The position numbers and the translations under genes were made by a program. A stretch of DNA of 64,000 bases from Symbiodinium sp. CCMP2592 (lineage: Eukaryota > Sar > Dinophyceae > Suessiales > Symbiodiniaceae): positions 310,001-374,000 of the forward strand of contig CAJNDT010004035.1 in assembly GCA_905221615.1 (NCBI GenBank), given 5' to 3'. The notes under the pieces were generated by a model. The model saw only the letters and a list, made by a program, of their open reading frames with translations, was not told where the DNA came from and did no database searches. Each line of letters opens with the position of its first letter. Position 1 is the stretch's first letter. This document shows positions 31,470 to 41,885 of the stretch, one piece after another.

Positions 31470-31735
31470 CTTGGCTGCTGGTTACTGTAGTACTAGCATT
31501 ATTGTTATTGGTAGTGTTATTATTTTGCCTATTTGTGTTGTTGTCATTGCTTGTGCTGTTGCTATTGCTGTTTATTGCGATTATGATTGTGATTTTGATT
31601 GCGACGGTTATTGGTATTGTTACTGTTGTTACTGCTATAGTGACTGTAAATGTCATGTGCATTGTCATTGGCAGTGTGATTGTTGTTGTCATTGTTCTAT
31701 TGCTATTGCTATCGTTGTCGGTATGTTTAGTGTTA
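31470..31735. repeat. GTTATT/TGATTG-type low-complexity DNA
   Basis: Frames through it give Ile/Val/Cys-rich artefacts. Similar DNA at 42880-42985 and 52380-52510. Confidence 0.85.
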
Positions 31736-31928
31736 TCGACACGATTGTTATTCGGGGATTTCCTACTATGTTTCAAATGTATGGCTTCACTAGACTCTAA
31801 GATTAACCCCAAACCCCCTCAACCTTAAACTCCTAAACCTTAAACACCTTAACCTCTGACCCCTGAACCTGACAGCCTGAACCTCAAAGCCCCAAGCCTT
31901 AAACACCTAACCCTAAACTCTGGTTCAG

Positions 31929-32002
31929 GAGAAGCAGGACCCTGGAAGTTCGAAGAAGGAGAAGGACGCGAGGAGCTCAGCAAGAACAAGGCTGCAATCG
32001 CG
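31929..32002 (+). CDS. putative Lys/Arg-rich exon
   Basis: GGTTCAG acceptor. E-K-Q-D-P-G-S-S-K-K-E-K-D-A-R-S-S-A-R-T. GTTTCT donor. Confidence 0.7.
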
Positions 32003-32292
32003 GTTTCTAGGGCTTATAAGTGCTTATAAGCACAGTAGAGGGATCCTTGAAAGGGAACTATAGGATGATTTGGAGAAGCATGGGATTTCGTAACTTGAAA
32101 GGGTTTCTTTAAGGTTCCCATACCGGCAACTGTAACTTCTATAAGGGTTCTATACGGAGGATCACGGGACTTCGTAGGTAAGCCGTAAGCTTATAAGTTC
32201 CCTAATTTGTGGTTATAAGTGATTGAAAGTATATAGTTACATATACGTACATTATGTATAGCTCTAGTAGGCCCTCCGGGCTTCTATTGCAG

Positions 32293-32374
32293 AATCCGCC
32301 CTGACCATGACGAATGCAGGATAAACCGCAGCTCCCATAGTTTCTGCCGCCAGTACTTGTGGGAAACATACAAA
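32293..32374 (+). CDS. putative exon
   Basis: TATTGCAG acceptor, GTGGCA donor. I-R-P-D-H-D-E-C-R-I-N-R-S-S-H-S-F-C-R-Q then Y-L-W-E-T-Y-K. A long minus frame overlaps. Confidence 0.6.
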
Positions 32375-32473
32375 GTGGCAGCATGAGCGCCGTCCACCTG
32401 AATCCCGCCAGTAGATGCGGCTGGTGGCCGTGCCTTGAACCGGGCTTAGGATTCAGGGTTTCAGAGTTTGGAG

Positions 32474-32588
32474 GTTCGAGTCTACTGTAACCCGCCGGCG
32501 GGACGGTGGGCACGTGTTTGAAACCTGGCCATGTCTTCGAAAAAAACGAGCGAGTGCCCACGTCTGCTTTCTTGCAAGGAAATTCGGC
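32474..32588 (+). CDS. putative exon with consensus donor
   Basis: T-R-R-R-D-G-G-H-V-F-E-T-W-P-C-L-R-K-K-R then A-S-A-H-V. Ends at GTAAGC. Confidence 0.65.
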
Positions 32589-32923
32589 GTAAGCCATATT
32601 CTGAGATAGCCATGAAGAACTTTAGACTTTTTTTAGTTTTTGGCCTTATCTTTTAGTCTATGTATCAAAGTCGAAGCGGCTGGCCCGGTTGAAGTTCAAA
32701 ACATAACCCTAAACCCTGAACTCCTGCACCCTAAACCCTGCATTGGGCACTCGTGGACTTATTACAACTATAGTATATTGGGCCCCAAAACCCTAGTCTA
32801 GTTATGAAGGCCCCCTGTACTATAGTACCCTGTTCGATCCCTTACAGTAGCCAGCAGCCCCTACAGACCCCTGTTTAAAGGAACCCCATTCCAATTATGA
32901 AGGCCTCCAAATGAGTGTGGCCG

Positions 32924-33057
32924 ATCAAATGGGAAAAGGAGGGACCCTTAATGCGGACCCCTACCCTATAATGGGCTATAGAATGGGTATATAATAGCTA
33001 TGTTAAGGGTATATACCGACGGGTCCTTATTAAGGGTCCCTCCTTTTCCCCTTTGAT
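32924..33057. mobile_element. D-family element
   Basis: ATCAAATGGGAAAAGGAGGG and CCCTCCTTTTCCCCTTTGAT arms. Confidence 0.9.
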
Positions 33058-33108
33058 CCGTACTGTTCTGATGGTCCGTGGACGAGTCCTGGTCTCCTCG
33101 TGGTCTCG
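33058..33108 (+). CDS. short exon-like stretch between D and C elements
   Basis: Y-C-S-D-G-P-W-T-S-P-G-L-L-V-V-S; ends at GTGCTA. No clear acceptor at the D end. Confidence 0.4.
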
Positions 33109-33224
33109 GTGCTACGGTTGATGATATAAATCCTGCACTACCCATAATAAGGAATATACCATAATTCCCATAGTTTAGGGTCCTTAAGGTAATGCAGAAT
33201 TTATACCATCAGCCGTACGACTAG
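33109..33224 (+). mobile_element. C-family element within a 116-bp GT-AG intron
   Basis: Element 33112-33217 fills the interval GTGCTA...GACTAG; flanking frames agree (phase 0). Confidence 0.6.
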
Positions 33225-33302
33225 GGCCCCAACAAGGCACATCAGAAAAACAAGCATTGGGACCTCCCATATAAAGCCCCTGATAATGAAGCCCAATAAG
33301 GT
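33225..33302 (+). CDS. putative exon
   Basis: N-K-A-H-Q-K-N-K-H-W-D-L-P-Y-K-A-P-D-N-E. C-rich array follows. Confidence 0.55.
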
Positions 33303-33309
33303 AGGGATA

Positions 33310-33432
33310 CAGCTGCAAATGAGCCTAAACCCTAAACCCCTAAACCCGAAGCCCCTAAACCCCTAAACCCCTAAACCCTTAAATCCTAAACCCCGAAACC
33401 CCTAAACCCCTAAACCCCTAAACCCTAAACTC
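33310..33432. repeat. CCCTAAA array
   Basis: C-rich telomere-like units. Confidence 0.9.
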
Positions 33433-33514
33433 AATTCGTGCTTGGGTCTCTCATGTGCGTCCTCCACAGAGACCCCAGGGCCCCTTCAGTCAGGAACAGA
33501 CCTCAAATCGTACC

Positions 33515-34010
33515 AAGACCTTAAATCTTAGGGGTACTTAGAAATGATTCTTAATATTTGGTTATTATAATCCCTAAGAAAGAGCTGAAACTAAATTTTT
33601 TGCTAGGGTTCTAAGTTCAGTATAGAAATCCTAAACCCAGGATTCCTGTATAATTTGAAAGATTTACGGCTTAGGGCAAATCATACTTGAAGATCCATTT
33701 TATGTTTCAAGGATTTGGGGCTTACTTTAACCATAGTAAGGACCCTGTATATCTTTAAGGGTTTGGGGTTTACCCTAAGGGTCCTAACACTTCGGGGAAC
33801 CTCAAAATGTAGGAGTTCGGCAACCCCAAAGAAACCCAAAAGCTCTCTCTAGGAGATTTCGGATCCTCCTGAGGAGATTAAACCCTAAACCCTAAACCCT
33901 AGATACCTGGACCCTTAGTGTACGGGGTACCTCGAATCACAGTGAGAATTTGATGGGGATCTCGGATTGTCATTTAGTGGTCCATAGCCCAACTTTTCAA
34001 CTTTTGGTGC
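33515..34010. other. no gene seen
   Basis: AT-rich, C-rich and G-rich repeat-like sequence. Confidence 0.4.
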
Positions 34011-34183
34011 TCCGATACTTAGAGAGTCGGGGGGACTTAATGAGTAGGTAATAAGCAGAGTTATAAGTACCGCAAAAGGGATCCTTATTGGTACTTCTTA
34101 AGATTTGGGAACTCAGGTCAAGAGTTTTGTGGTCGTAGTAGGAAACAGCGAAGCCTTGTGTCTACGGGGTTTATTTGCGGACC

Positions 34184-34312
34184 TACTTGGAGGGGGGACT
34201 TACTAAGTAGTTGTTTTTTAGAGTTATAAGTATCATAACTTCAATTAGGATTCCTTTTCGGGTATTTAGAACTCTACTGAATACCGACTTACTAAGTCCC
34301 CCGACCGTCCGA
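34184..34312. mobile_element. A-family element, copy 7 (diverged)
   Basis: Left arm TA-flanked, right arm mutated. Degenerate A sequence also at 34016-34100 and a lone right arm at 34365-34392. Confidence 0.7.
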
Positions 34313-34902
34313 TCGCCTCATGATCCCCTAATAGATCCCTTTAAGGATCCCTTACTAACTTCTTAAGTTACTAAGTCCCCCGACCCTCCAAACAGATTTT
34401 CAAGAGCCTTCATGAAGTCTTGTTTCTCCCAGGGCTCGGTTCCCTTCAGTTTTCAGGGGTTGCTGGGGAACGACTTTTCTGGGAAGCCCAAACCAATACC
34501 GGAAAATAGGGCTCGGAATAGTTAGTAACATTGTCCACATATAGTCCTTGTGAAAATTTCAGGATCGGACAGCCAGAGTCACAAAAGATGGATTCAAAAA
34601 ACAGTCTGAGTCCTATTCTAATTATCAAGGCCCGATGAAATCTGCTTCCAGTCAGACGGGCCCGTTTGAGTGTAGGATCTAGGGCTTTAGTGACTTTAGT
34701 GCTTAGAGTTCGTAGAGGATCGGGTACGAAGGGTTTGGGGTTTTTGGGGTTTAGAGTTTAGAGCCTGGGGCCTAGGGTTTAGGGGTTTGGTCTTGGGATT
34801 TGGGCCAACGTTTCAGGGTTTAGGGGTTTGGGTTCAAGACTGGGGGGCTTGGTAAGAAAGAACGTTTGAGTCGCCTGATCCAGGTAACTGGGCCTTCTGC
34901 AA

Positions 34903-35166
34903 CTATGAGTCTATGCATGCTCGGATTTCGGAACCAGGATCGTAGGGCCTGATTCTGAAGCCCGGTATGGACAGGTCCCCCCGGGTAAGAAGTGCTGCTA
35001 AGGGAGTGCGGTCGCAATCAGCATCAATCCCATACATGTAAACCACAGCATGGACTCCGCAAACCTGTAGCCATCGCTTGGGCCCAGTATGAGAAACCCT
35101 GAACCTAAACAGTGGTGCACCCATGTATACAGTTTTCAAGCCTGCAACCCACCTGCATCTATGCAT
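34903..35166 (-). CDS. possible minus-strand ankyrin-like stretch
   Basis: Standard-open; the minus frame contains Y-G-I-D-A-D-C-D-R-T-P-L-A-A-L-L-T-R-G-D, loosely like an ankyrin repeat turn and TPL motif. It would be the only convincing minus-strand gene here. Confidence 0.3.
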   Translation of the reverse strand: MHRCRWVAGLKTVYMGAPLFRFRVSHTGPKRWLQVCGVHAVVYMYGIDADCDRTPLAALLTRGDLSIPGFRIRPYDPGSEIRACIDS

Positions 35167-35397
35167 GGGTGCCTATCTTGCATGGATTTTGTTCGTTCCC
35201 GCATGAAACATCTAAGTTATAATCCCCTAAGGGTCCAACGGATCCAGGCATTAGGTTTTGTGGTGTAGCTTTTGGCGGATGATCTGATCATCTGGTATCC
35301 CATCGCAGTAGCAGCAGCAGTGGCAGCAGTGCTGGGATAGCTGAGAATGCATTATTGAAGTTTGAATGCTCCTGTTGTTGAACGTTTACTGAGCAAT

Positions 35398-36012
35398 CTA
35401 CAGCTGACGACCACCCAGAGCATCATTAAGCAGATTGCTCTTAGGGGCGAGACATATAGAGCACAAAGGCATCAGAAGAGAAAACAAAAGCATGCGAGCC
35501 AAATGCCGCGTGCGCCTGTCGCAACAATGTGATTCTGTCAGGAACTGCACTATCATGTTCCGTGTGACTGGATGAGTGGCCTGACTGACGACGTTCGAGA
35601 CGATCGCATCTAGTTCAGTAATCATTGCTAATCCGCGTGATGATCCATGCTGGTGTAAAGTCGGTCGACGCGTCCGGGGCTTCGACAATCCTGAATTCTT
35701 GCAGGTCATTGAATGCTCGCATGGTTTTCCGTCCATGATGCCGTGGTACTCAATCTGTTGATTGTCTAAACCGGTTTGCCCCACAATTCCCTGACCCAGG
35801 CCAAGAAGGATTCGAAGAAGAAGACTCCTCTCAGCGCGGAAGAGCAGAAGGACTCCGCTGGAAGTCCAGAATTTCCGAAGCATCGCTAATTTTTCAGACT
35901 TAGTGAGCCCTACGACCGATACTTGTCCTTGATGCGTCAATTGCTGCCGCGAAAGCGCATGTAAGTGGTAGGCTTGCGGATTGGAATTTCCAGTCTTCAT
36001 GTTTCTTCGCAT
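35398..36012 (-). CDS. alternative: 204-codon minus-strand ORF
   Basis: Longest standard ORF in the window, codon-aligned antisense to the + frame. Its openness means the + frame lacks TTA, CTA and TCA codons. Only one of the two is likely real. Confidence 0.3.
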   Translation of the reverse strand: MRRNMKTGNSNPQAYHLHALSRQQLTHQGQVSVVGLTKSEKLAMLRKFWTSSGVLLLFRAERSLLLRILLGLGQGIVGQTGLDNQQIEYHGIMDGKPCEHSMTCKNSGLSKPRTRRPTLHQHGSSRGLAMITELDAIVSNVVSQATHPVTRNMIVQFLTESHCCDRRTRHLARMLLFSLLMPLCSICLAPKSNLLNDALGGRQL

Positions 36013-36213
36013 CTCACCAACAACAACTCAGCAAGACTTCCGTTCGAAGCTTTCCAAGGGAACTATTCTTCAGCTTGTGCACCGTGTTCAACATGGCACC
36101 CGAGATTTGGTGATCCAATGACTGTCAGTGTCGGAGATAAAGTACTGACAGCTGCGTTTGCGATAGCTTTGCCGGCGAGGAGTATGCGCAGCTGCAAGGC
36201 AGCTTGCAATTGA
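35404..36213 (+). CDS. long recoded open region
   Basis: From ATCTACAG. One + frame stays coding-like for 270 codons if stops are sense: I-K-Q-I-A-L-R-G-E-T-Y-R-A-Q-R; L-T-D-D-V-R-D-D-R-I; K-K-D-S-K-K-K-T-P-L-S-A-E-E-Q-K; L-S-E-P-Y-D-R-Y-L. GTAAGT at 35961 could end it, or remove 33 nt in frame. Competing call: the 204-codon minus ORF exactly antisense to it. Confidence 0.5.
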
Positions 36214-36265
36214 TCAGGGTTGCGGCACCCGGGTTTGTCCCACGCTACATAATCATGAGCAGCCG

Positions 36266-36541
36266 ATGCTTGAGTGTAAATGCAAGACGCTCGTGTCGTA
36301 CAGTGTAGACGGAATTGGTCATCATTGTGTTCTGCGGAAGTCCGCAGATAGACAAACAACCCCCCCGAAAGGTTGGGAAGAGCAGTTTATGGTTTTGGCC
36401 GTCCGAGCGGCGCATGCTGAAGATAACGCAAACGGCTTCGGACCTGTATATCGCGGTACTGCATTGGACCTGCTTTTACGCCGTTGGCACCCATGCTTCA
36501 CCGGTGTACTCCAGATCAAGCAGGTTGTCCCGAATGGTTGA
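36266..36541 (+). CDS. putative exon, about 91 codons
   Basis: Standard-open: P-K-G-W-E-E-Q-F-M-V-L-A-V-R-A-A-H-A-E-D and V-Y-R-G-T-A-L-D-L-L-L-R-R. Relation to the preceding frame unresolved. Confidence 0.55.
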   Translation: MLECKCKTLVSYSVDGIGHHCVLRKSADRQTTPPKGWEEQFMVLAVRAAHAEDNANGFGPVYRGTALDLLLRRWHPCFTGVLQIKQVVPNG

Positions 36542-36632
36542 AAGTCCTAAGTAGTTAAAATAACTGAAGCTGCGACACCCCAAACCTTACACCGCTGAAC
36601 TGCATAAGTTTGCATGTTGAAATTCATGGCAG

Positions 36633-36709
36633 GTGATATCGAGGTCTACAAGGCCAAGCTGAGAACTGAATTCGGCTACAGTTGCCGAGCTGCAATGATG
36701 GCATCAACT
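36633..36709 (+). CDS. putative exon
   Basis: TGGCAG acceptor. D-I-E-V-Y-K-A-K-L-R-T-E-F-G-Y-S-C-R-A-A then M-M-A-S-T. An R element follows (36735-36812). Confidence 0.65.
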
Positions 36710-36734
36710 TGAAGCTGTTGGATTTCGGGCTCCC

Positions 36735-36812
36735 TAGACCCCCAAAGTAGGCAAAATCATGGCCCAAAACCTTTAAAAGGCCATTATTCTACATGCTTTT
36801 GGGGTCCGGGTA
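36735..36812. mobile_element. R-family element, inverted
   Basis: Reverse complement of the 10746 copy. Confidence 0.7.
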
Positions 36813-37332
36813 TGAAGAACATGCTTCGGATGTTTTTCGAGTTTCAGACCCCGGAGGCGCAGATGTGAATGCAATTTCGCACTGCGACTGATGGTGCAGA
36901 TTGCAACCTTAAACCCCTCGACCCTAAACCCCTCAACCCTAAACCCCGATGGTGAACATGAGCTTCATGTCCATTCTTGTGAGAACTTGTCATTGAGGCT
37001 ACATAAAGCATCAGAGTCCCCAACAGTTACCTGGCAGGGAGAAAACGCGCGATTAAACAGCAAAGCTTTAAACCTTTCAAGCCCAAAACCAGCCCTAAAC
37101 CTACACCTCCTAGACTTCAGAGCCTTACGGACCTGTCCAAGACCCGCCTTTGCAAACCCCTAGACCACCCAGAACCTAAACCCAACACCCCTAGACCCGG
37201 AACCCCTTACTAAGCCCCCAATCTCGAAACCCTAAGCCCCTCCACATCCCGAACCCCTAAACCCTGAACCCCAAGAGACCCAACCCCGAAAACCTAAGCA
37301 ACACCTTAGAGGAGTTGAAAACCGACACTGAG

Positions 37333-37378
37333 GCAACAAGGACATGAAGGCAGACCCCGACCTGAAGGACGACCGCAG
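37333..37378 (+). CDS. short charged exon
   Basis: N-K-D-M-K-A-D-P-D-L-K-D-D-R. C-rich before, G-rich after. Confidence 0.7.
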
Positions 37379-37559
37379 GGTTTGGGTTTGGGTTAGTTTG
37401 GGTTTAGAGGTTTAAGCTTCAGGGTTTGGGGGTTTAGGGTTTGGGGTTTAGGGTGTAGGATGGTGTAGAACTCTTGTTTCATATTTAGGTTGTAGATGTC
37501 AGGGCTTTGGGGTTGTGGCTGTCGGCCTTGCTTTACTGGCTTTCTGTAACATTGCTCAG

Positions 37560-37667
37560 GTCTCTGCAGTCAATTATCATTACTACCTCGGAAATTTGTC
37601 CGAGGCATCAATGTGGCCTAGCGGCCTTGAGATAGGGATCTGCCTTCAAATTCCTTTTGGATCTTCA
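37560..37667 (+). CDS. putative exon
   Basis: Good acceptor (CTGTAACATTGCTCAG). V-S-A-V-N-Y-H-Y-Y-L-G-N-L-S-E-A-S-M-W-P then G-L-E-I-G-I. No GT donor; TAG follows. Confidence 0.55.
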
Positions 37668-37744
37668 TAGCGTTCATTGGCATAGTCTCACTGCGAGGGC
37701 TTCTGGGCAACATAGAGCCCTTTCTTTCAAGAGGATCGGTACTT

Positions 37745-37805
37745 AGTAGTTAGTAGTGGTGGTGGTGGTGGTAGTATTCGCAGCAGCAGCAGCAGCAGCA
37801 GCAGT
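37745..37805. repeat. (GGT)n and (CAG)n trinucleotides
   Basis: GGTGGT then CAGCAG runs; second GTA/GGT tract at 38040-38125. Confidence 0.9.
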
Positions 37806-37881
37806 GGAAGCAATTGTTAGTAGTTGCTGCGTTTGTAGCATTTGTTAAACCCTCAACCGTCGCCGTCGATTTTCGCATTAC

Positions 37882-37994
37882 ACTAAGGGTCCATGTACCA
37901 AAGACTATACTTTGGCCATCTTTGGCCTAAACGACCGGTATAAGGACTGGTTCAAGGCCAAAGTTTATACTATTTGGGTACGTGGACCCTTAGG
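37882..37994. mobile_element. I-family element
   Basis: CTAAGGGTCCATGTACC and complementary right arm; others at 39200 and about 62023. Confidence 0.8.
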
Positions 37995-38172
37995 GTTAAG
38001 CCGTTAAGCATTGCAGAAGCATCATTGTAAATATGATGAATTTAGTGGTAGTAGTAGTCGTCGTCGTAGAAGTAGTAGTAGCAGTAGTGGTGGTGGTGGT
38101 GGTGGTGGTGGTGGTGGTGGTATTCTCTTCTTGTTACGACCAAAAATATGACAATGAATATTCGTATTAAAG

Positions 38173-38230
38173 GACATGGAAGCCCGCCTTGCGGCCTTCG
38201 AGAAACGCAGCTGATGTGCACGGTGCTTGG
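38173..38230 (+). CDS. putative exon with in-frame TGA
   Basis: D-M-E-A-R-L-A-A-F-E-K-R-S, TGA, C-A-R-C-L-D-T-G. Acceptor TTAAAG. Confidence 0.6.
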
Positions 38231-38397
38231 ACACGGGTCCAGACTATGCAGGGTTCTAAGCGTACATTTTGGGTTTAAGCTTTAGGGTTAGCCATATTTG
38301 AATACCTTTTTTGGACCTGTTCCTTAAAGGAATCATAACGAAAAATGTCCATGCTTTTTGCTCCCTGGTCACTACAAAGTCCAGTAATAAAGGCATA

Positions 38398-38493
38398 TAG
38401 GGGCCTGAACATTTCCCAATGCTATCGGAGAGTTCCTTAGTAAGGTTGTAGTATAACGTAGCCCAAAACACTATTGTAATTATTAAGCCCCCT
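38398..38493. mobile_element. H-family element
   Basis: AGGGGCCTGAAC and AATTATTAAGCCCCCT arms. Confidence 0.6.
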
Positions 38494-38589
38494 TTGGCAC
38501 GTGGGCCGAAGAAGCAAATACATTATTGAGCGAGCGAGTAGTCCCGTGCATGCAGGCATTCTCCTGAGTCTATCATTTAAATCTCTCTG

Positions 38590-39003
38590 GTGTTCTACAT
38601 AGTGCTTCATGTAGTATGTGTGTATCTACTCGTGCATTTTGCTAGTTTTGCGTGTTATTTTATCACTGCTAGACTTATTGCTATTCTCCAGCTCTCCTTG
38701 TCCAGTCGTAGTTTTGCTCATGACTGTTTCCATACCGAAGGCCCTGCACGCAACGAACGGGTGAGCAGATGTTCAGACCAAGCTTTGACACTGAATCTGG
38801 CTTCCTGTGAGGCTCAGCAGATCTATTCAGTACCTAGAGGTCATACCCTACCCGTTTGGGTACCTACGTTTCTTTTTCAAACAGATCTTAACAATAAAAC
38901 TAGGTACATTAAGAAACGGTTAGGCTGTGACACTCTGAGCAATGCTTACGCCCTGAAACCCGCCCCGAAAACGCTAGCTGCAACCCAAAGCACTAGTTCC
39001 TAG
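38590..39003 (+). CDS. open region with N-terminal hydrophobic segment
   Basis: 137 standard codons without a stop, no ATG start. Hydrophobic first 35 residues, then H-T-E-G-P-A-R-N-E-R-V-S-R and D-L-N-N-K-T-R-Y-I-K-K-R. Likely exonic; borders unknown. Confidence 0.4.
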   Translation: MFYIVLHVVCVYLLVHFASFACYFITARLIAILQLSLSSRSFAHDCFHTEGPARNERVSRCSDQALTLNLASCEAQQIYSVPRGHTLPVWVPTFLFQTDLNNKTRYIKKRLGCDTLSNAYALKPAPKTLAATQSTSS

Positions 39004-39199
39004 TTATGAGGCCCGATATCGTCCCTTCACAAAGTAAGACCCTAAACCCGAAACCCCCTGGCCCAACTCTTAAACCCCAAGGCCTAAGCCCTAAACCCAA
39101 AGCCCTTAAAAATAACAGACAGAAGCAAAGCCCTGAATCCTAAACCCAAAGCCCTGAACGCTAACCCCCAAATGCCGAGCCTTAAACTGAACCCAATCC

Positions 39200-39306
39200 C
39201 TAAGGGTCCATGTACCCAAATAGTAAAAAAATTGGGCCCAATGTACCTTTTTAGGGATTACATTAAAGCCAATGTATATACTATTTGGGTACATGGACCC
39301 TTAGGG
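39200..39306. mobile_element. I-family element, copy 2
   Basis: TAAGGGTCCATGTACCCAAA and TTTGGGTACATGGACCCTTA arms. Confidence 0.9.
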
Positions 39307-39307
39307 A

Positions 39308-39383
39308 ATGGACAAAACGACGAAAGATCCTCCAAGGGGCCCAAAAGCGGACGCGCGGCCAGTGGCGGTGCACGGCGTGGCTC
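39308..39383 (+). CDS. putative exon directly after an I element
   Basis: D-K-T-T-K-D-P-P-R-G-P-K-A-D-A-R-P-V-A, ends CAG|GTGGCT. A second charged frame is open. Confidence 0.5.
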
Positions 39384-39805
39384 AGGTGGCTAACTTCGGT
39401 CTACAGCCTTAGTAGCTTTGGGTTTAGGGTATTGGGGTGGAGTGTGTATAGTGGGGATACTGAAATGCCATAGCATTTGAAGAGTTTTGAGTTTTGCGTC
39501 GCGCAGCAGTGTTATTCTAGAGGCCGGAAGAGTAGGCTGCGATTCTGGGGTATGCTAGAACTATAACCGATCATTTGGTGCCGGCAAACAAGCAGTACAA
39601 GCTTTGTGCAGGCCCCTGTACTTTTGCTTGAGGGCAGTTCTTATAGACTGGAAGCAAAATCATTTCATGCATAGCTGCCTCATTGTAGGTCCTTGACAGT
39701 GTTGAGATATTGGGAACCCTCAACCCTAAACCGCCAGTATCACAGCCATTGAGGGCCCTATGCTAAGCTACTTCAGGTCCCATCGAAAGGACCATGTGGG
39801 ATAAT

Positions 39806-39907
39806 GTAGGAACCTGATTAAGAAACCCTGGGCCTATAACCTCAAAATAGTAGGATGCAAAAAGGAACCCTAATGAAGGCCCAGGGTTTCTTAATCAGGT
39901 TCCTACA
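39806..39907. mobile_element. J-family element, copy 2
   Basis: GTAGGAACCTGATTAAGAAA and complementary right arm; near-perfect. Confidence 0.9.
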
Positions 39908-40104
39908 GTACGAAGTTGTGGTGAAGTCTTGGCATGAGTTGATCAGCGCTGGGTTCCTAGGGTTCCTTTTAAGGGTACCTTTAAGAGTTCCTTTAAGGTC
40001 CTAGGATTCCTTTTAAGAGTTCCTTTAAGTCTGGGTTGTGCACGACCTGCCTACGGTGTAGGATTTAGGGTTAGGGCCTTCTTCACTCTCATTTTAGCAA
40101 CACA

Positions 40105-40208
40105 TACCTATAGTCTCCATTGTAGTTCCTTTTTGGGGTTACCTTATAGGATCCTCATTATATATTTGGTTAAGCCAAAAAAAGGAACTACAATGGAGGC
40201 TATAGGTA
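40105..40208. mobile_element. M-family element, copy 2
   Basis: TACCTATAGTCTCCATTGTA and its complement at the right end. Confidence 0.9.
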
Positions 40209-40785
40209 CCTTCAACTACCAGACCCTGACTTTCGTAGGCTCTCATTCCGAACCCTAACATGGGAGTTTATAGGGACCCTTCAAAGAGCAGGTGTTGGTA
40301 AGTTGAGGCAAGCCCAACACTTTATTCTATTTATCACAAGGCCCCTACACTACATGGTGCAGATCTGAAGTTGAGGAGACGAGGACTTAAATTTGAATTT
40401 TGTAGGTTCTGATTATGAAATTGTTAAGGAGGGCTTGGGTAGAAATTGTAGGAATGTAATTACTCAAGAGAGGCGTGCATTCAAAAACACAATCTGCGCT
40501 TATGCGGATCCTCCCAAAAGGCGGGGTTTGGTAGGTTCAGGTACACCCTGAGCTGTGCATGAGCTACCAAATGGGGCTTCAGAATAAGATCCTACACCAA
40601 GTAGGCTCCTGTGGGAGTTGCGGCTTCATAGCCGCAGGTCTAGGACTCGTAATTTAAGGTTTGGTCAGGGATGCTAGCCGAGGTTACAATTCAGCGGTTG
40701 GGTGTTTTTGGTTTTTTGTTTAGGATTTTACATGCGGCTACGATCCAAGGGGGTCTGGCTCGTATTCATGCGGGTTGATTTTCAG

Positions 40786-40933
40786 TAAGCTGGCGCACGT
40801 GAGGCTGCGCCTGCTGCATTTGCTGGGCGGCTCCGTGATTTATCTATGCCTAGGAGGCACGTGGCTCTGGACAGATTGGAACTGGGCCACTTGAAGTTCG
40901 CACACTTACAAACAGACCTTGCCCTGCAGCGGC
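40786..40933 (+). CDS. putative exon
   Basis: TTTTCAG acceptor (TAA is then the first codon), GTAAGA donor. R-E-A-A-P-A-A-F-A-G-R-L-R-D-L-S-M and H-V-A-L-D-R-L-E-L-G-H-L-K-F. Confidence 0.7.
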
Positions 40934-41216
40934 GTAAGACCTGCGCCCTGTCCTGAAGCTCATACCCAGAGCCCCAAGCCTAAGCCCTAAACCTTCGAAA
41001 CCCAACGCCATTAACCACCTTCGAATCTATTCCGTCTTCCATTTACGGCTCAGGGTTGAAGCTTGTGATTACGGCCAACTGCCCGTATTGTCCCTAAACG
41101 CCTAATCTAAAGCCGCTGTGCCCCTAACCGGTATACCCTAAATGCTCCCAAAGACTCACCCTTGCAACCTGAATCCTTCAAGCTTAAACCTGCGCCCCCA
41201 AGCCCAAGTAAAGCAG

Positions 41217-41365
41217 TGTCATGTCAGCATACATGCAATGCTTGCTAGATGCCGATCTCCCAACCCCGGAAGCATATGCCCCAAAGCCATGTGTCTTCAG
41301 TATTTCATTCTATGCAGCCCCAGAAGAGGAGCTGCATCCACGTGTCTCGGAAGACTCAATTGTTT
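41217..41365 (+). CDS. putative exon with ATG
   Basis: M-S-A-Y-M-Q-C-L-L-D-A-D-L-P-T-P-E-A-Y-A and E-E-E-L-H-P-R-V-S-E-D-S. GTGAGT donor at 41366. Acidic, stop-free. Confidence 0.7.
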
Positions 41366-41465
41366 GTGAGTGTTGGGCAACACAGGCCTGGCCCATCCTC
41401 CCCCTTAGAGTCGCGCAGTAGCACACTTGTATCCTGTTTAGTTTGGGTTCCCCAGGGTTTAGTGG

Positions 41466-41665
41466 GCAAGGTTGGGCAGAGGACTGTTTGATAGGTTTTA
41501 CGACGAAGGGTTCACATCGCGTCGGGGTCGAGTGTGGCCAGGCCACGTTTCATGTGCGCCCCATGTAATCAGACCTGCTCTGACATTTGAAGTTCAAACG
41601 AGATCTCCCTACTGGCGTCCAGTGGCAACAGTGGTCCGGCTCGCATACTGTATGAAGAGTCATCA
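41466..41665 (+). CDS. putative exon
   Basis: G-L-F-D-R-F-Y-D-E-G-F-T-S-R-R-G-R-V-W and P-A-L-T-F-E-V-Q-T-R-S. Then C-rich DNA, with the same frame resuming. Confidence 0.6.
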
Positions 41666-41705
41666 TGATGCCCGAAACCTTAAACCCCAAACCCCAAACC
41701 TGCCT

Positions 41706-41885
41706 GAGCGTGTTTACTTGACCCAACTCACCCAGAATCATCCACCAAGTCGCCTCCATAAAAAGGCAGCAGTCGCCAAGCAAGCATACATCAAAAGATG
41801 TTTCCGCGCTTTTTCAATAGAGTCATCCCATGACCCTTCTTCTCGGACTACTATGACCGAAACCATAAACCCCGATATGCCCTGA
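41706..41885 (+). CDS. putative exon
   Basis: P-E-R-V-Y-L-T-Q-L-T-Q-N-H-P-P-S-R-L-H-K then K-A-A-V-A-K-Q-A-Y-I-K-R. Confidence 0.5.
   Translation, partial: ERVYLTQLTQNHPPSRLHKKAAVAKQAYIKRCFRAFSIESSHDPSSRTTMTETINPDMP

Noticed and set aside
31470-31800. Hydrophobic transmembrane-like ORFs
   Set aside because: Generated by GTTATT-type low-complexity DNA.
32202-32597. 131-codon minus ORF
   Set aside because: It runs through telomere-like DNA and overlaps plus exons with a GTAAGC donor.
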